Below the pieces are notes generated by a model. It was not told the origin of the DNA. It ran no database searches and was given only the letters and a program-made list of their open reading frames with translations. Positions 49,724-61,178 of a stretch of 64,000 bases of DNA are shown here, piece by piece. The DNA is from Combretum micranthum. Its lineage: Eukaryota; Streptophyta; Magnoliopsida; Myrtales; Combretaceae. The position numbers and the translations under genes are program-made. Numbering within the stretch: position 1 is the first letter of the stretch; the number at the start of each line of letters is the position of its first letter. The stretch is from contig JAMXBD010000171.1 in NCBI GenBank assembly GCA_024138025.1, positions 1,426,001 through 1,490,000 of the forward strand, given 5' to 3'.

Positions 49724-50300
49724 CATTGTTAAGTTGGATTTAACAGCCTAGATACATCGTCAGGAACTTTAGGCCCAATAGACTATCTTTGGCTAACTTG
49801 ATCATTATTTGAATTGGCGTTTTCCTTGTTACTCAAATTTTTAATAGCAGTATATTATTCAAATCTACACGGTTCACTTTCACATTTTCCTTGGACCAGC
49901 TCATATTATTCTTTCCTTGTTTAAAAGATTTTCCATCATAAACTTTGGTTGACTTAATGTCATTTTCATTCAAAGTTTCCAAATCTTATTTAGAAGATTC
50001 TTCATGATAAACTTTGATTGACTTGATATCATTTTCATTCAAAGTTTCCAAATCTTATTTAGAAGATTCTCCGTGATAAACTTTGATTGACTTGATATCA
50101 TTTTCATTCACAGTTTCCAAATTAACGCCCTCATTTATACCATCAGTATCAAATAAATCATCTTCTATATTGGTCAAAAACATTAAATCTTGTATTGAAA
50201 TTTTCCTTTTCTGCTTTTTTAGAAACTTTAGATTTTCCAAAACTACTTTCCCCATTGTGCTCTTTCCTTCCACTTTTGGAGGTGTGAATCCATATGGATA
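49724..50300 (-). pseudogene. LINE ORF1 C-terminal remnant with in-frame repeats
   Basis: A minus-strand coding-like stretch: PYGFTPPKVEGKSTMGK near 50295-50250, then LENLKFLKKQKRKISIQDLM, ending in a repeated DLETLNENDIKSIKVYH unit. It lies where the ORF1 C-terminal half of the interrupted LINE should be, and GPKVPDDVSRLLNPT (near 49750) fits the same unit. No diagnostic ORF1 domain is present, so the assignment comes from position. It begins about 0.45 kb upstream of the MYB TATA box. Confidence 0.5.
49920..50126. repeat. 69-bp tandem repeat, nearly three copies
   Basis: The phrase ataaactttgrttgacttr recurs at 49938, 50007 and 50076, an exact 69-bp period. Sixty-nine is a multiple of three, so on the minus strand each unit adds 23 residues in frame (ENDIKSIKVYH...). 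Units two and three are the most alike. Confidence 0.85.
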
Positions 50301-50888
50301 AGTTATTTTAGATAATGATATATAGATATAAATTAATTTAAATAGTTATTTTCAGTGATAACTCTAGAGATATATGATATTTCTTGTGGTAATTTTGATT
50401 TATATTTAAGTCTTATGTATTTAGATAATTGTAATGCCAATGCTTAGGTGCTAATAATATATATAGTTTTTAAATAACAAATAAAGGCCCTCATATCTGC
50501 ATTTTTGTGCTTGAAAAAGTAATATATATGTATAATGTTAAAAACTAATTCACTAAAAAATTAGAAAAAAAAACCCTAAAAAATTATAAAAGAAAAAAAA
50601 AAGGAAAGAAAAGGACACGTAAAATTCAATTTTGTATTTTCACCTCCGAATTCAACTTTCCAAATCCGTTTATGGTAGCTTCCATTACTGCTACCAGATT
50701 TATTAGGCAACAGACAACCCTATCACAAGGAATTTACTTTATCCCTCTATAAAACCAAGACCAAAAACCAACCGAAGCCTAAAATCTTTCTCTCCCTCTC
50801 TCCCTCTTTCTCTCTGAAAAATTTTTCAGTTTTAAATTCTCGTGGTAAATCTTTCTCATCCGCTTTAGGGTTAGGGAAACTGATAAGA
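50301..50888 (+). promoter_or_regulatory. MYB promoter and 5' leader
   Basis: Upstream region of the MYB gene. A TATA box tataaaa sits at 50748-50754, so transcription probably starts near 50780. The leader is CT-rich (ctttctctccctctctccct, about 50787-50815), a common plant 5' UTR feature. The start codon region is aagaATGGaa, with G at +4. Upstream of about 50640 the sequence is very AT-rich and merges with the LINE remnant. Confidence 0.65.
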
Positions 50889-51749
50889 ATGGAATTCAAA
50901 CAGAGAGAAGCTGATCGTACCAAAGGTCCATGGAGTCCTGAAGAGGATGATTTATTAAGAACTCTCGTTCAACAGCACGGACCAAGGAACTGGACCATTA
51001 TAAGCCAATCCATACCTGGAAGATCCGGTAAATCTTGCCGTTTGCGGTGGTGCAACCAGCTATCTCCTTCGGTTGAGCACCGCCATTTCACGGCAGTTGA
51101 AGATGAAATCATCATTAGAGCGCATGCGGAGTACGGTAACCGGTGGGCTACCATTGCCAAGCTCCTAAACGGAAGGACCGATAACGCGATCAAGAACCAC
51201 TGGAACTCCACGTTGAAGAGAAAGTACCCCGTGATGGTGGAGAACGGCCTGATACAGCCAGAGGATTATCCTCAACGGCCGGCGAAGAAGCTGTTCAGCG
51301 GAAATCAAGCGAGTCAGTCGGAATCGGAGGTCAGTGATTCGGTTTATCCGGCGATTCCTCGATCACGAGCCACCGTCGTGACCGCGGCTCTGTTTGAGCC
51401 TAAGGATGCTGTTGCTGCTGTAAATAACGGTCCATCGACTGAACTGACGTTGTTGCCGCCAGGAACTGAGTCGACTGAGTTACGTTATCCACTCGTCAGC
51501 CCGGCTTCTCGCCAAGAAGTGAGGAATATCAGATCATTGTCGTTTTCGCCGTATAGTGACACGGAAGGCAAAACTGTGGAGTTTGGGAGTGATTTTTTAT
51601 CTGTTATGCAGGAGATGATAAGGACGGAGGTCCGGAAATACCTTTCGGAGCTTGAAAACTTACCGTGTTGTCACATGATGAATGATCGTGACAACAACGG
51701 TTCCAAAAACGCTGCGTTTAAGGCCAATCACCAACGTAAAAAGGATTGA
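50889..51749 (+). CDS. R2R3-MYB transcription factor, subgroup 22 (MYB44/70/73/77-like)
   Basis: An intact single-exon frame of 286 codons; intronless structure is usual for this subgroup. R2 spans about residues 11-58 with W15, W35 and W54. R3 spans about 63-109 with F67 in place of the first Trp, then W86 and W105. The text [39 protein letters not shown] and [18 protein letters not shown] is diagnostic of subgroup 22. The C-terminus has the conserved [20 protein letters not shown] block (about 236-255) and an EAR-like [10 protein letters not shown] (185-194), slightly off the usual LxLxL. NQLSP holds a Ser-Pro (S59) at a position reported as a MAPK target in Arabidopsis MYB44. Relatives act in the nucleus in ABA, auxin and stress responses; this gene's own targets are unknown. 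Codons are more GC-rich than the surroundings. Confidence 0.96.
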   Translation: MEFKQREADRTKGPWSPEEDDLLRTLVQQHGPRNWTIISQSIPGRSGKSCRLRWCNQLSPSVEHRHFTAVEDEIIIRAHAEYGNRWATIAKLLNGRTDNAIKNHWNSTLKRKYPVMVENGLIQPEDYPQRPAKKLFSGNQASQSESEVSDSVYPAIPRSRATVVTAALFEPKDAVAAVNNGPSTELTLLPPGTESTELRYPLVSPASRQEVRNIRSLSFSPYSDTEGKTVEFGSDFLSVMQEMIRTEVRKYLSELENLPCCHMMNDRDNNGSKNAAFKANHQRKKD

Positions 51750-52135
51750 AATTTTAGGCGGAAAAAAAAAAGATTAATTGGACGTTTGATTTTTTATTAG
51801 TATTTACAGTTGAGGAACTTTTATTCATTTTCGGGAAAAATGTATAAGAAAAAAAAATTGCAGAGACCAGAAAATGTTAAAGCTGCGTCGATTTGAGCAT
51901 TTGTTTATGGAATGATGACGGAAGTTGTCAGGTTTTTCATCCTTTTTTCCATTTAGGTTGTTTTTCTTCTCAGATTTGAATTTTGTTTCTTAAAAATTTC
52001 CTTTTCATCGAGCGGTAAATTTTATTGTCGAATTTCAATTGCAACCTTTGTTGCATCTATTTGTTTCATCATTTTTTTATTATTTTTATTTCAATTTTTT
52101 ATCATTTTCAAATAAAGTATTTATCCAAAATAAAT
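51750..52135 (+). other. MYB 3' UTR and flank
   Basis: T-rich sequence after the stop. An aataaa-type signal occurs near 52112 (aaataaagta), a possible polyadenylation signal, but earlier T-rich sites could serve. Confidence 0.4.
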
Positions 52136-53409
52136 ATCAATGAAAAAAAGATATTTTTACTTATAAACCGATTATACTAATCAAATATTAATATGAAATG
52201 GACACACTATTTGAATAGTTAGCTTGGTTTCGTTTTAATTTGGTTTTCAAACCGAGATGATATTGAACCAATACAAATATGATACCAATGAAAAACTAAT
52301 AATTTACTCATAAACTGATTAAATTGATTCGATACTAATTTGATTTCGATAAGTTACCGATACAGATCCGATACAAATAAAAATCCACAATCCAAACAGG
52401 TCCAAATACCGATAAAAAACATACCATCTAAATAGATATTAATCTTCATCCAAAAGAGTTTAGTGGGTTATTTATACTTTATATATATATATATATTTAT
52501 AAGGTAATTGTTACCGATAATTTTGTAATGTATATGCTACTATTTTTATTAAATTTCAATTTTGATTGTTTAATTTGATTATAGTTGAATGTTACATAGC
52601 ATGAATCCTAATATTTTGGTAACGCTACAACAAATAATTTATAGTTGGAAAAGGAAACGGGGAAAGGTTGTTACTGAAGAGATGTTTGTTAGTTGTATAC
52701 TGTTGTCGACGTTCATGATCATGTCCATTTAATGGTGGTTGTCGGATGGGAGCCGTACGTAAAGGTACATACATAGGACGGTGGTCGTGTATTTATGATC
52801 TTAACCTTTTAGCTGTTTGTTTGTGATCGTTGACTAAAGTGGTGGACAATGTCGGCTGCATTGCTTGTGCTGTGGCTTCGGGCTGGGTGCATCTATTTTC
52901 CACAAGGAAAAATAGTACCTAGCTATAAGAAATTTTCTTTTTTTTCTTTTTTCTTTTTCCCTTGTTTGAGCTCCATTCCAGTGATGTTATGCATCTTTTG
53001 ATGTAAGGGTTATTTGGATGGTTTGTTTTTATCTATATCTGTATCTGTATTAAAATGACATGTATAAATATATTCAATTTGCATCTATATTTTATCTATA
53101 TTTGATCTTTTTATAAAAACTGTCAACTTTTTTTCACTTGTATGTATTTCTTGATAAATGATTTATTGAAAAAAAATATTTAAAAAAGTATTTATATTTA
53201 CTGAAAAAAATTAATCAACAGACCCTAAATATGCCAGCAGAAGGGCATACATTATGCAGAGTTGAGTCACAATGCTATATCAGTTAGGTTGTGCAATTTG
53301 CAAGAAATATATAATCTACAGTATGTCTAGTAATGTCCTTTTCATAAACACAGGATTATATTTTATTTTATTTTTTATTATGCTAGCTTTTATGTCTATT
53401 ATAAATAGC
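52136..53409. other. Intergenic, no gene
   Basis: AT-rich. Phrases such as gatacagatccgatacaaat ... ccaaacaggtcc (52360-52405) and atctatatctgtatctgt (53030-53050) resemble scattered MITE debris, and similar words occur near 1930-1990. No element could be bounded. Confidence 0.4.
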
Positions 53410-53417
53410 CAATAGGT

Positions 53418-54231
53418 TAGAAGTTGTCACGGTTCAATTCAGGTCTGGAACCAGACCTGAACCTCCGATTCCCGGTTCCCGATTCTTAGGAACCGCCGGT
53501 CCTTATGGTTCGGTTCCAGTTCTAGAGGAACCGGAACCATGAAAAAAAATAAAAAACCAATTAAATAATTTATTTAATTTAACTAAGAAAAAATGCAAAA
53601 TAATATTTTAACTTGAAATGACATTGAGCCTAACAATAATTATTCATAGCATTAGTTAAAAGAAATTCTATAATTATGTATTTATTTATATACAATCACT
53701 TGCACTTTTTTAGTTGTTATATTAGCAATGTGACACTATAAAATATTCAAGATACAAATAATTCTCATAACAAAAAACGAATCACATATTGTTAAGAAAG
53801 AAAGTCTACTTTGATTAGAAGTCTGTATAAATTTAACAATATATGATTTCAAATATATTTATTAATTGTGTTGTTAATAATAACACATTAAATATTGTGA
53901 ATAGGAAATAATTTTTTTATTATTTATGCAAAAATGGTTTTAAATATTTATTTTATAATTATAATTTTTTATAATTTTCTTTTTTTTTTTTTTTTTTTAT
54001 TTTTTTTATAATTTTTATGGTGTAAAACCGCCGGTTTGCTGGTTCTTGAATTGGCGGTTTCAAAACCGTCAGGTCATGCGGTTTTTAGAGATGGAACCGT
54101 AAGGACCCGCCAGAACCGACGGGTCCTTTACCGATTTAGACCCGTCATTCCCAGGCTAGTTCCTTGTTCAAGAATCTCCGGTGACGGTTCAGATCGGTTC
54201 CCGGTTCGGAACCGACCCGAGATGATGTCTA
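53418..54231. mobile_element. hAT-like MITE (814 bp)
   Basis: Flanked by an exact 8-bp duplication caataggt (53410-53417 and 54232-54239). Begins TAGAAGTTGTCA and ends TGATGTCTA. The ends are rich in ggttccggttc/gaaccg words on both sides of an AT-rich, T-run-containing middle. A short hairpin ggtctggaaccagacc sits at 53443-53458. The open frame at 54036-54242 is only the GC-rich end of the element, not a gene. Confidence 0.75.
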
Positions 54232-54244
54232 CAATAGGTTAATG

Positions 54245-56257
54245 TTACTATCAAGACATGTTTGTTAATGTACTTCTGATAAACACTAAACTATTATTAT
54301 TATTTTTTTTATTATGTTAGCTTTTATGCCTCAATTATACATAGGGTCGATCTTACTAATTCAACTTTCACAAAATGTGTCTTTTTGTTGATCAACTTCA
54401 TAGTTGTTTTTACTTTTGGCTTCGCAATTAAGTTAAATTTATCATCTAAACTGACGATATGACCTATTAATGAGTAACACGAGTTCTTGTAAGAAATAAA
54501 AATTAATTTATAAAAAAAAACAAAAAAATAAGTTGTAAAAAAAAAAAAAAAAACTCTTTTTCAAATCTCATCTCTCGAGTCAATTTGAGTTTTTAGCATA
54601 TGGAGCAGAGACCTCCCTTTGGACTTAAATAATTTTTTCCATTTCGAACCTTTTGTAACTTATTATCTTTAAACAGCAGCCAAGCCGAAAGAAGATTAAG
54701 GTTTTTCTCAATTCTAATTGATTTGATTTAATTCACGATATTGTTGAAGTTTTCAAGAACAAGAAGAGATGACACATGAGAAGCTTAAGAAACATAGAGG
54801 ACGTATGAAAAGTTGAGCAAAAACACGAAACCAAACAACAAAGGCTGAGATAACTCCATAAACAGATCCAAGACGGACGTGAATGTGACAAATTTCATCT
54901 TCTTCGAGAAAATGCTGGAATCTTCCCATAAAGTTTCAATCTTCTACTAACCCCTCGCCCCCTATTGTGGGGAGACAATGAAGGTTGAAGTTTCTGTACG
55001 AATCTAAGGTTTGTTGAAATGGTTTTTCTAGTTAAGCTAATGCTACTACACAATTTCCCATTAGCTAGGGTTCTATTCTATAATTTGACTTTCAAAGAAA
55101 GGTTTGTCGCTTCAATGAATCTTTTAGCAGTTTCAATCGAGCTACTCGGTTTTCATCTTAAGGTTTTGAGTGGGCCATTCTCTTTTTCATTTGGGGCTTC
55201 CGATTAGGTCAATTCTTTTTGCTGTAGATTTACCCTATTCTCAATCTTACAATTTGACTCGAGGTAACCTTGGGTTAGGTTAATTAGATTTCTTTTATTT
55301 TTTCTGCATTTACATTTTAAACCATTTTGCATTTGTTCCAGTAGCCCATGTGAAAATATTGTTTAACTTATCGCTCATTAATAAGTCCATATTCTCAACT
55401 AAAATAATAGAGTTAGTTGAGTGAAAATTGGTTTGTATTATGGTGACGTCTCTAGTATCCATGTCTACACAAGTCAATTCTAAAAATCTTAACGTATGAC
55501 CTAACCCATTTATTAATCATGTATGAAAACTTAAACTCATAATCCAACCTATTTATATCGTGTTTCGTGTCAATCCATTTATTGTTTGATAAGATATATA
55601 AAGATATACAGATTCTACTAAAATTTAAATATTTTATATTATCTTGAAAAGTTATTATGTTAAAATAGTTATTATCCTAGTTAGATATAATTATGTATTA
55701 TATTGCAAATATATTCAGTTTATATAACAAATGAATTAAAATATATATTATATGTTTTCAACCTGTAGACTTATATATGTAAAAATATGTTATATACATA
55801 CACATATATATTATAAAATCTATTATATATGTTATGTAATATGCATATATATAGATTATGATACATGTTATACAGGATTTATAGTTTTATTTATATATAC
55901 TTTACAAACTATAAATATTATATACATAGTTTATAATCTGGTATAGATGAATAATCGATATATTAATATATATCCATATATTATATTATATATGATTTAT
56001 ATTTTATAATGTATATAACATATTCATTTCATATAACAAATGAATTATGAAATATATATACGCATATATAATATAAATTATGTATTTATAACATATAAAT
56101 CTTATATACGTATAGACAAGTTTATACATACATGCCTATACATTATAAATATTTGTTATACATATGTTATGCCACATATATATTATTAATATATATTTAA
56201 ACGATATACGTTATATGTAATTCATTTTTATTTACTCTATAAGCTAGATATATGTAT
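54245..56257. other. Gene-free AT-rich tract
   Basis: No gene supported. The 62-codon frame at 55019-55207 (+) has no recognisable domain. From 55560 to 56250 the sequence is almost pure A/T with tatata words. Confidence 0.45.
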
Positions 56258-56559
56258 GGGTTAATGCTACAAATGGTACTTAAACTTTGACAAATATTCA
56301 ATTAGGTACCTAAACTTTGAATTTAAAAAAATTTAAAACTAAATTTTGAAATTGATCAATTTATTACCAAAAAGAACTTTTGTGTACGTTAATAGTACAT
56401 CCATCAAGTCCTTTGAAATACCAAAATTGATCAATTTCACAATTTGGATGCTAAATTGATCAATTTTATAATTTTAGAACTTTTTTTTTTGCCACTTATA
56501 GTTATAGAACTTAATTGCATATTTTATCAAAGTTTAGATACTATTCATGACATTATCCC
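56258..56559. mobile_element. Mutator-type MITE (302 bp)
   Basis: Long inverted arms: left GGGTTAATGC ... ggtacttaaactttgac, right in reverse complement GGGATAATGT ... gtatctaaactttgat. Flanking 9-mers are tatatgtat (56249-56257) and tatatgcat (56560-56568), 8 of 9 matching. A 9-bp duplication with long arms starting in G is the Mutator-like pattern. Non-coding. Confidence 0.75.
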
Positions 56560-56583
56560 TATATGCATCATATATAGTATACC

Positions 56584-57654
56584 TGTTGAACTTGACAGTT
56601 CAATGTGAATTTTTTATGAGACAATATAATGCACAAATAATCCTTTATTTGTTGTAAACTATACTTAATTAGTCATGAATGTGTGTGTGTGTGTGTGTGT
56701 GTGTGTTGTGTGTGTGTTTTGTGCATGTTTGTGGAGTTTTTCTACAGATTTTTAGCAAAACAGGAGCATATCGAAGGTCAAGTTTAGGGCTTGACATATC
56801 ATAATTGTATGTCAAGAGTCAAGTTTAAGGCTTGACACATCAAAATTTAGGGCTTGACTTACCTAAAACCAAAGACTCGACAAAGGCAAATATTAGAGTG
56901 ATTATCGAGGGTCAAATTTAAGCCTTGACATATCAAGAGTTAGGACTTGACACGCTCAATATTAAAGCTCAAAGAGGCACACGTGTGAAAGTTATTGCTG
57001 GTTAAGTTTGGGCAAGACAAGTGAGGCACAACGAAGCATTTGAGGTGCAACAAAGCTTATATGGACAAAAAAGAGCCGTTGGAGTGCATTTAATGTATGG
57101 GAGATTTTAGACGTTGTGTCTAATAAACTTTTGAATTTTCAATGGCTATTTATATACAAAATCCAAAAGGCCAACAAGAAGTGAAGAAGTGCCAAATCAT
57201 TTTACAAGCTTATTAATTGTAATAAAAAAGTTATTTTTCTTTGTTCTCTTGTACATATTATTTGGAAATTATTAAGAAAGAGAGAAAATTTACTCTAGCA
57301 CTTAGTTCATATTTATTGCTATTCACATAAAAGTACTAAGAGAGAGAGAGAGGGGAAATATTTTATTTCCTATGGGTGTAATATTGCTCGTTTCAAGCAA
57401 ACTCTTGATATTAATATAGTGGTGGTGAAAACCTCGAAAGAGGCAATTGATGAACCATGGAGAGTAGGCAAAGCACCGAACTCCACGTCAAATCTTGTGG
57501 CTTGATTTTTCTCTCTCCCTCTCTTTTATTTTATACTTTCTTTTTATTATTTATTTATCCACTGCAAATTTGATTTCTTTTGTTTTCCGTTTTTCAAAAT
57601 TAATTATTTCGAAATTTTTGGTAAATACTCAACTCATCCCCCTCTTGAGTATTC
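56584..57654 (+). mobile_element. Copia-like LTR, interrupted at its 3' end
   Basis: Starts TGTTGAACTTGAC at 56584 after atacc. The stretch from 57340 to 57654 (aaacctcgaaagaggc, ccgaactccacgtcaaatctt, atccccctcttgagtattc) resembles the R/U5 end of copia LTRs; compare ccctcttggttattc in the SIRE LTR. The 3.5-kb solo LTR then begins, and the missing end may resume at 61160-61178 (ctaatgtattttca), followed by ctacc. The outer repeats atacc/ctacc match 4 of 5. A (GT)n run lies at 56681-56717. Boundaries are tentative. Confidence 0.5.
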
Positions 57655-60600
57655 TGAAATACCTCATCTTCATATGTATTAGAAATTGGGTTTAGATAGA
57701 TTTGAATGAATTAAATTAATCATAGGATATAAATAGACAAGTTGACAAAGTTAGATTAGCAATTAATTAAATGAAATTTGAGATTTGAAATCTAAATTCT
57801 CTAAACAAGTCATTAAAATGTTTAGAGGATTCCTAAACCCTCAATCTTTAGTCTAAACTCCAATTCCTAAATCCCCATAAAATTTGAGTTCATTTGCTTG
57901 TATAAAAACATCAGTTCTTAAACCCGAACTCAAATTAAATATTTTTTTATCTAAAATAAATTTGTAAATTAAGTTCTTACTTTAAGTTCTTAATTTCTAA
58001 CCTATCGGTTCTAAAATCATCTTCTAAATACTTCTGGAACTATAGATATTGATCTGATAGTTCTAAATCTAATACGTTATTTTTAAAATATATTTATATT
58101 TATCTTCTCCTTTTTTTTTATTTTGTCCTCTGCCTTATCTTTCTTTTTCTTTCTCTCTCTCCCTCTTTTCTCCTTCTTCTTTCCTGTATCTTCTTCTTCT
58201 TCTTCTTCTTCTTCTTCTTTCTCTCTCCAAATTCAAGACATGAATCTCAATTTCAATAAGAGAAAAAAAGAAATCAAGTAGAATATGAGAATAGAAGAAA
58301 GAAATCAAAGCTAAAAGTGCAAGAAGTTGCATGATTTAGCCAAAGAGATAAGTTTTCTAATTTAATTCATATACGTTTTACTTGTTGTTTACTTATCTAA
58401 TTGATGAATTGATGTTGAATTGAGTTGAAAGTGCTTTTTACATTTGTATTTGTTGGTTTAATGGTTGATGGAAGTTGGGGATTGGTTGGAGGAAGGAGAT
58501 GATGAATAATAGTTTGTGATGGTTTAATTGTTGTTTGAAGTTGTTGGAGGAAGATTGAAGTGTTAAGAGTTGTTATTAGAGTTTATTTGATGTTAGAATT
58601 GATGTAGGAGATGTATAAGTTGATGAAAAAGTGTAAAAATGGACTTTAAAAATAGAACAGATTCGTAACATGTATCAGGGGATCAATCACAGGCGAGCAA
58701 AAGGGAGTGAAATGAACTGATTATGTGTTTTTCAAACATCACGGGCAACCAAAGGAGCGTGATATGCTCTAGTCATATTTTTTTAAAATCACGGCGACCG
58801 CTTGGGCGTGATCCTTCCCTTGCAGCTTGATATGTTTTTGTAATTTGATCATAAATTTTTCATATGATATCGGATTGAGGTGATTCAAGTTGTGTTGGAA
58901 AGCTTAAAAAGATATCTACAACTTTCATGTTTTGAGTTTTTACAAATTATAAAAGTATTAGTGCTTAAATTTTATTTTTTTTCAACTGATACATTTTCTA
59001 AGCAAAGTTAAAAACTTGTTTTTGTTTATTTTATATGTTTTTGCTTAGGAAGTGGATCTTTTTGAGCTAAAATGAGATAGATAAGTGATGTTTGATGTGT
59101 TATGTTGATTGGTTGATATAATTAAACATGAGTTAAGTAGATTTATAGATTTAACAAATAATTAGATTAAATCTAGAAGTTAGTTATAAAATGAACTTAG
59201 TTAACAAACCTAGGTTCAACTTGACTAAATGACCTTGAATGAACTAAAATGGATTAGATTGTTTAACTTTGATGAATTTGGCTAAGTTTAAGTTAATGTA
59301 AGCTCGAATTGACATAGATCTTAGATATATAATGAATTAGTAATTAATCTAAGTCCAACTTGGCTTAATGAACTTCACTAAGCTAAAAATGAATTAGATT
59401 GATATAGTTTAATCACCTTGGCTTAGTAAATGACTTAAATGAATAATTCTAATCAATTTGGCTAAGGTTAAGCTAAAATGGGTTAATAGCTAATAATTAG
59501 TTTAGATGAATGAATTAGGATGATCTTTGAATAATATGGTGAATATGTTGTTTCAAATGTGTGTTTACTTGGAAAATGAATGTTTTTGGTTTATGAATTC
59601 TTTGTTAATGCTTTTGTAATAAAACACTATAAATAAAGAGAAAAGAAATTCTTTGACAGACAAAGGAGAACTGTCCATATTTTGGCGGGGCGATATTCGT
59701 AGCCCTAGTGGGGTTCCACATTAGTGTCTAATCAAATAGGGTTAATAAAAGTTTAAGAAAGTGGATGATTATTTTAGTTTAGTTTAGTTTCTTATACGAG
59801 TTCTTTCCTTAACAAAAGTGGATATCTGAGTTACCTTCTGGATTATCTTCTGAAATTCCTTCCGAGGCTATGTTTGGATTTCATATTCAAGGTACGCAGT
59901 AACTTGCATGATGATTGATAGGATAGGCATCCTAAATGGATTAAGAACTTAAAGACGACTTAATAATTGATGAGTGTTGGTTGTGCTTTACGTCATTGAA
60001 TCCGGATCCGGGAGCGACAACCTTGTCATGATGCAATGGCACAGTAGTTTAGGCACTTAGCCCAATCCTTTGTCATGATGCAATGACTCAAATCCATGAT
60101 GCAATGGTTCACCATGATGCAATGGTGGTTTCTTTTATTAGCTAAGTGGGTACCTAATAGGGTTAACGGTACCGGTATATTCTCTACTTAGGCTTGGGAG
60201 GAAATAATATGTTTTAGTTCACGGGTATGGGCCCGTTGAACTAATTGATGTTATAGACCGGGATAAATGGAATATATAAAGGAGTGTGAACCCTAGATGA
60301 TGCTATTAATATTCTTTATCGGTTAGATATAGGAGATATAGATACTTGGTCTATCTATATCAACCCCCTGAGCAATTACTGTTACTTAGGACCCCTAGAT
60401 TCCCATTGGCTTGTTTCGGAGTGTGAGTGCTCCATTGTTGATTTGTTTATTTTAATGAAAAGATAATAACTTGTGGATTGATGTATTGCATTTAGTTAAG
60501 CTCGCGTGCCACTCCGTATGTGATTGTGTTGCTGTGTACTGGGCTTCGACTCATTCTTGTTGTTGTTATTCTTTTTACAGGTTTTGTTGTTGATAAAGAT

Positions 60601-61159
60601 GATGTTGATGAAGTTGATAATGATGAGTTCTTGTTGATGTTGGTAATGATGGATGATGAGATGATGATATGATGATGATGTTGTTGTTGATGATGTTGTC
60701 TCTGGTTTTTGGGTGCTTCTGTGGACTCGAGAAGGATTGTGGATGAGTAATGCGAGTCAGGAGCATTGAGTAGTTTAGTTGTTTTGTTTCTCCTTTTGTT
60801 TGTTTTATAGAGACTAGATTCATTTATAAATTTGTATTTTCATTTAAGGGCTTGTCAGAAGCCATGTTTTGTAAATATGCTTTTGTAAAGATTTGTTTAA
60901 GTGAAAGTTTTTCCACTTTTAATAGTGGAAGTTTGAAATGCTTTTTATGTAGAAATGTTTTTATTAAAGTTTATTTTTCCGCTGCTAAATCCAGTTGTTG
61001 CCAGAATCTAACTGAATGATTTCACAATCTAAAATCGGATAGCAATGTTCAACATAAACACCTTCTTTTAAGACAACCTTACGTATAATTCGTAAAAGTT
61101 ATACGTGATTAGGGATTTAGTATGCTTAATTTGAGAATTTAGCATGTCGGGTCTTTACA
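57655..61159. mobile_element. 3.5-kb solo LTR, probably Ty3/gypsy
   Basis: Starts TGAAATACCTCA and ends GGGTCTTTACA, flanked by a perfect 5-bp duplication tattc (57650-57654 and 61160-61164). The end in reverse complement reads TGTAAAGACCCGACATG, like the opening of long gypsy LTRs, so minus orientation is more likely. No gag-pol, PBS or PPT is attached. Inside are a (TTC)n run at 58190-58219, a gatgcaatgg minirepeat near 60030-60125 and a gttgatgatg run near 60570-60690. LTRs of this length occur in chromovirus clades such as Tekay/Del; the clade is inferred only from size and ends. Confidence 0.7.
60030..60130. repeat. Short dispersed repeat catgatgcaatgg
   Basis: The phrase catgatgcaatgg or catgatgcaatga occurs four times between 60030 and 60126 at uneven spacing, inside the long solo LTR. 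Confidence 0.8.
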
Positions 61160-61178
61160 TATTCCTAATGTATTTTCA

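Larger units (their letters stand above)
31948..50300 (-). mobile_element. Second L1-type LINE, host of three nested insertions
   Basis: Its poly(A) tail is the T run at about 31948-31959. Reading leftward from about 50300 there are an ORF1 C-terminal remnant, endonuclease, RT, zf-RVT and RNase H. It is cut by a hAT-like element (48594-49715), a solo LTR (45738-47234) and a SIRE-type copia element (34348-44994). Removing these with their duplications leaves about 5.1 kb, so the LINE is 5'-truncated within ORF1, common for LINEs. Possible AT-rich target duplication near 31926 and 50318 is too simple in sequence to trust. Confidence 0.75.

Noticed and set aside
50969..51211. Minus-strand open frame of 80 codons
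   Set aside because: Antisense shadow of the MYB DNA-binding domain.
54036..54242. Arg/Pro-rich open frame as a gene
   Set aside because: Falls entirely in the GC-rich end of a hAT-like MITE and extends across its target duplication.
56584..57658. Self-contained solo LTR ending at 57658 with TSD atacc
   Set aside because: The right-hand atacc lies inside the start of the better supported 57655-61159 solo LTR, and the end would be AA rather than CA, so this is probably coincidence.
58135..58332. Arg-rich minus-strand open frame
   Set aside because: Produced by translating a CT/TTC microsatellite.
60575..60823. His/Asn-rich minus-strand frame
   Set aside because: Created by a gttgatgatg repeat inside the long solo LTR.
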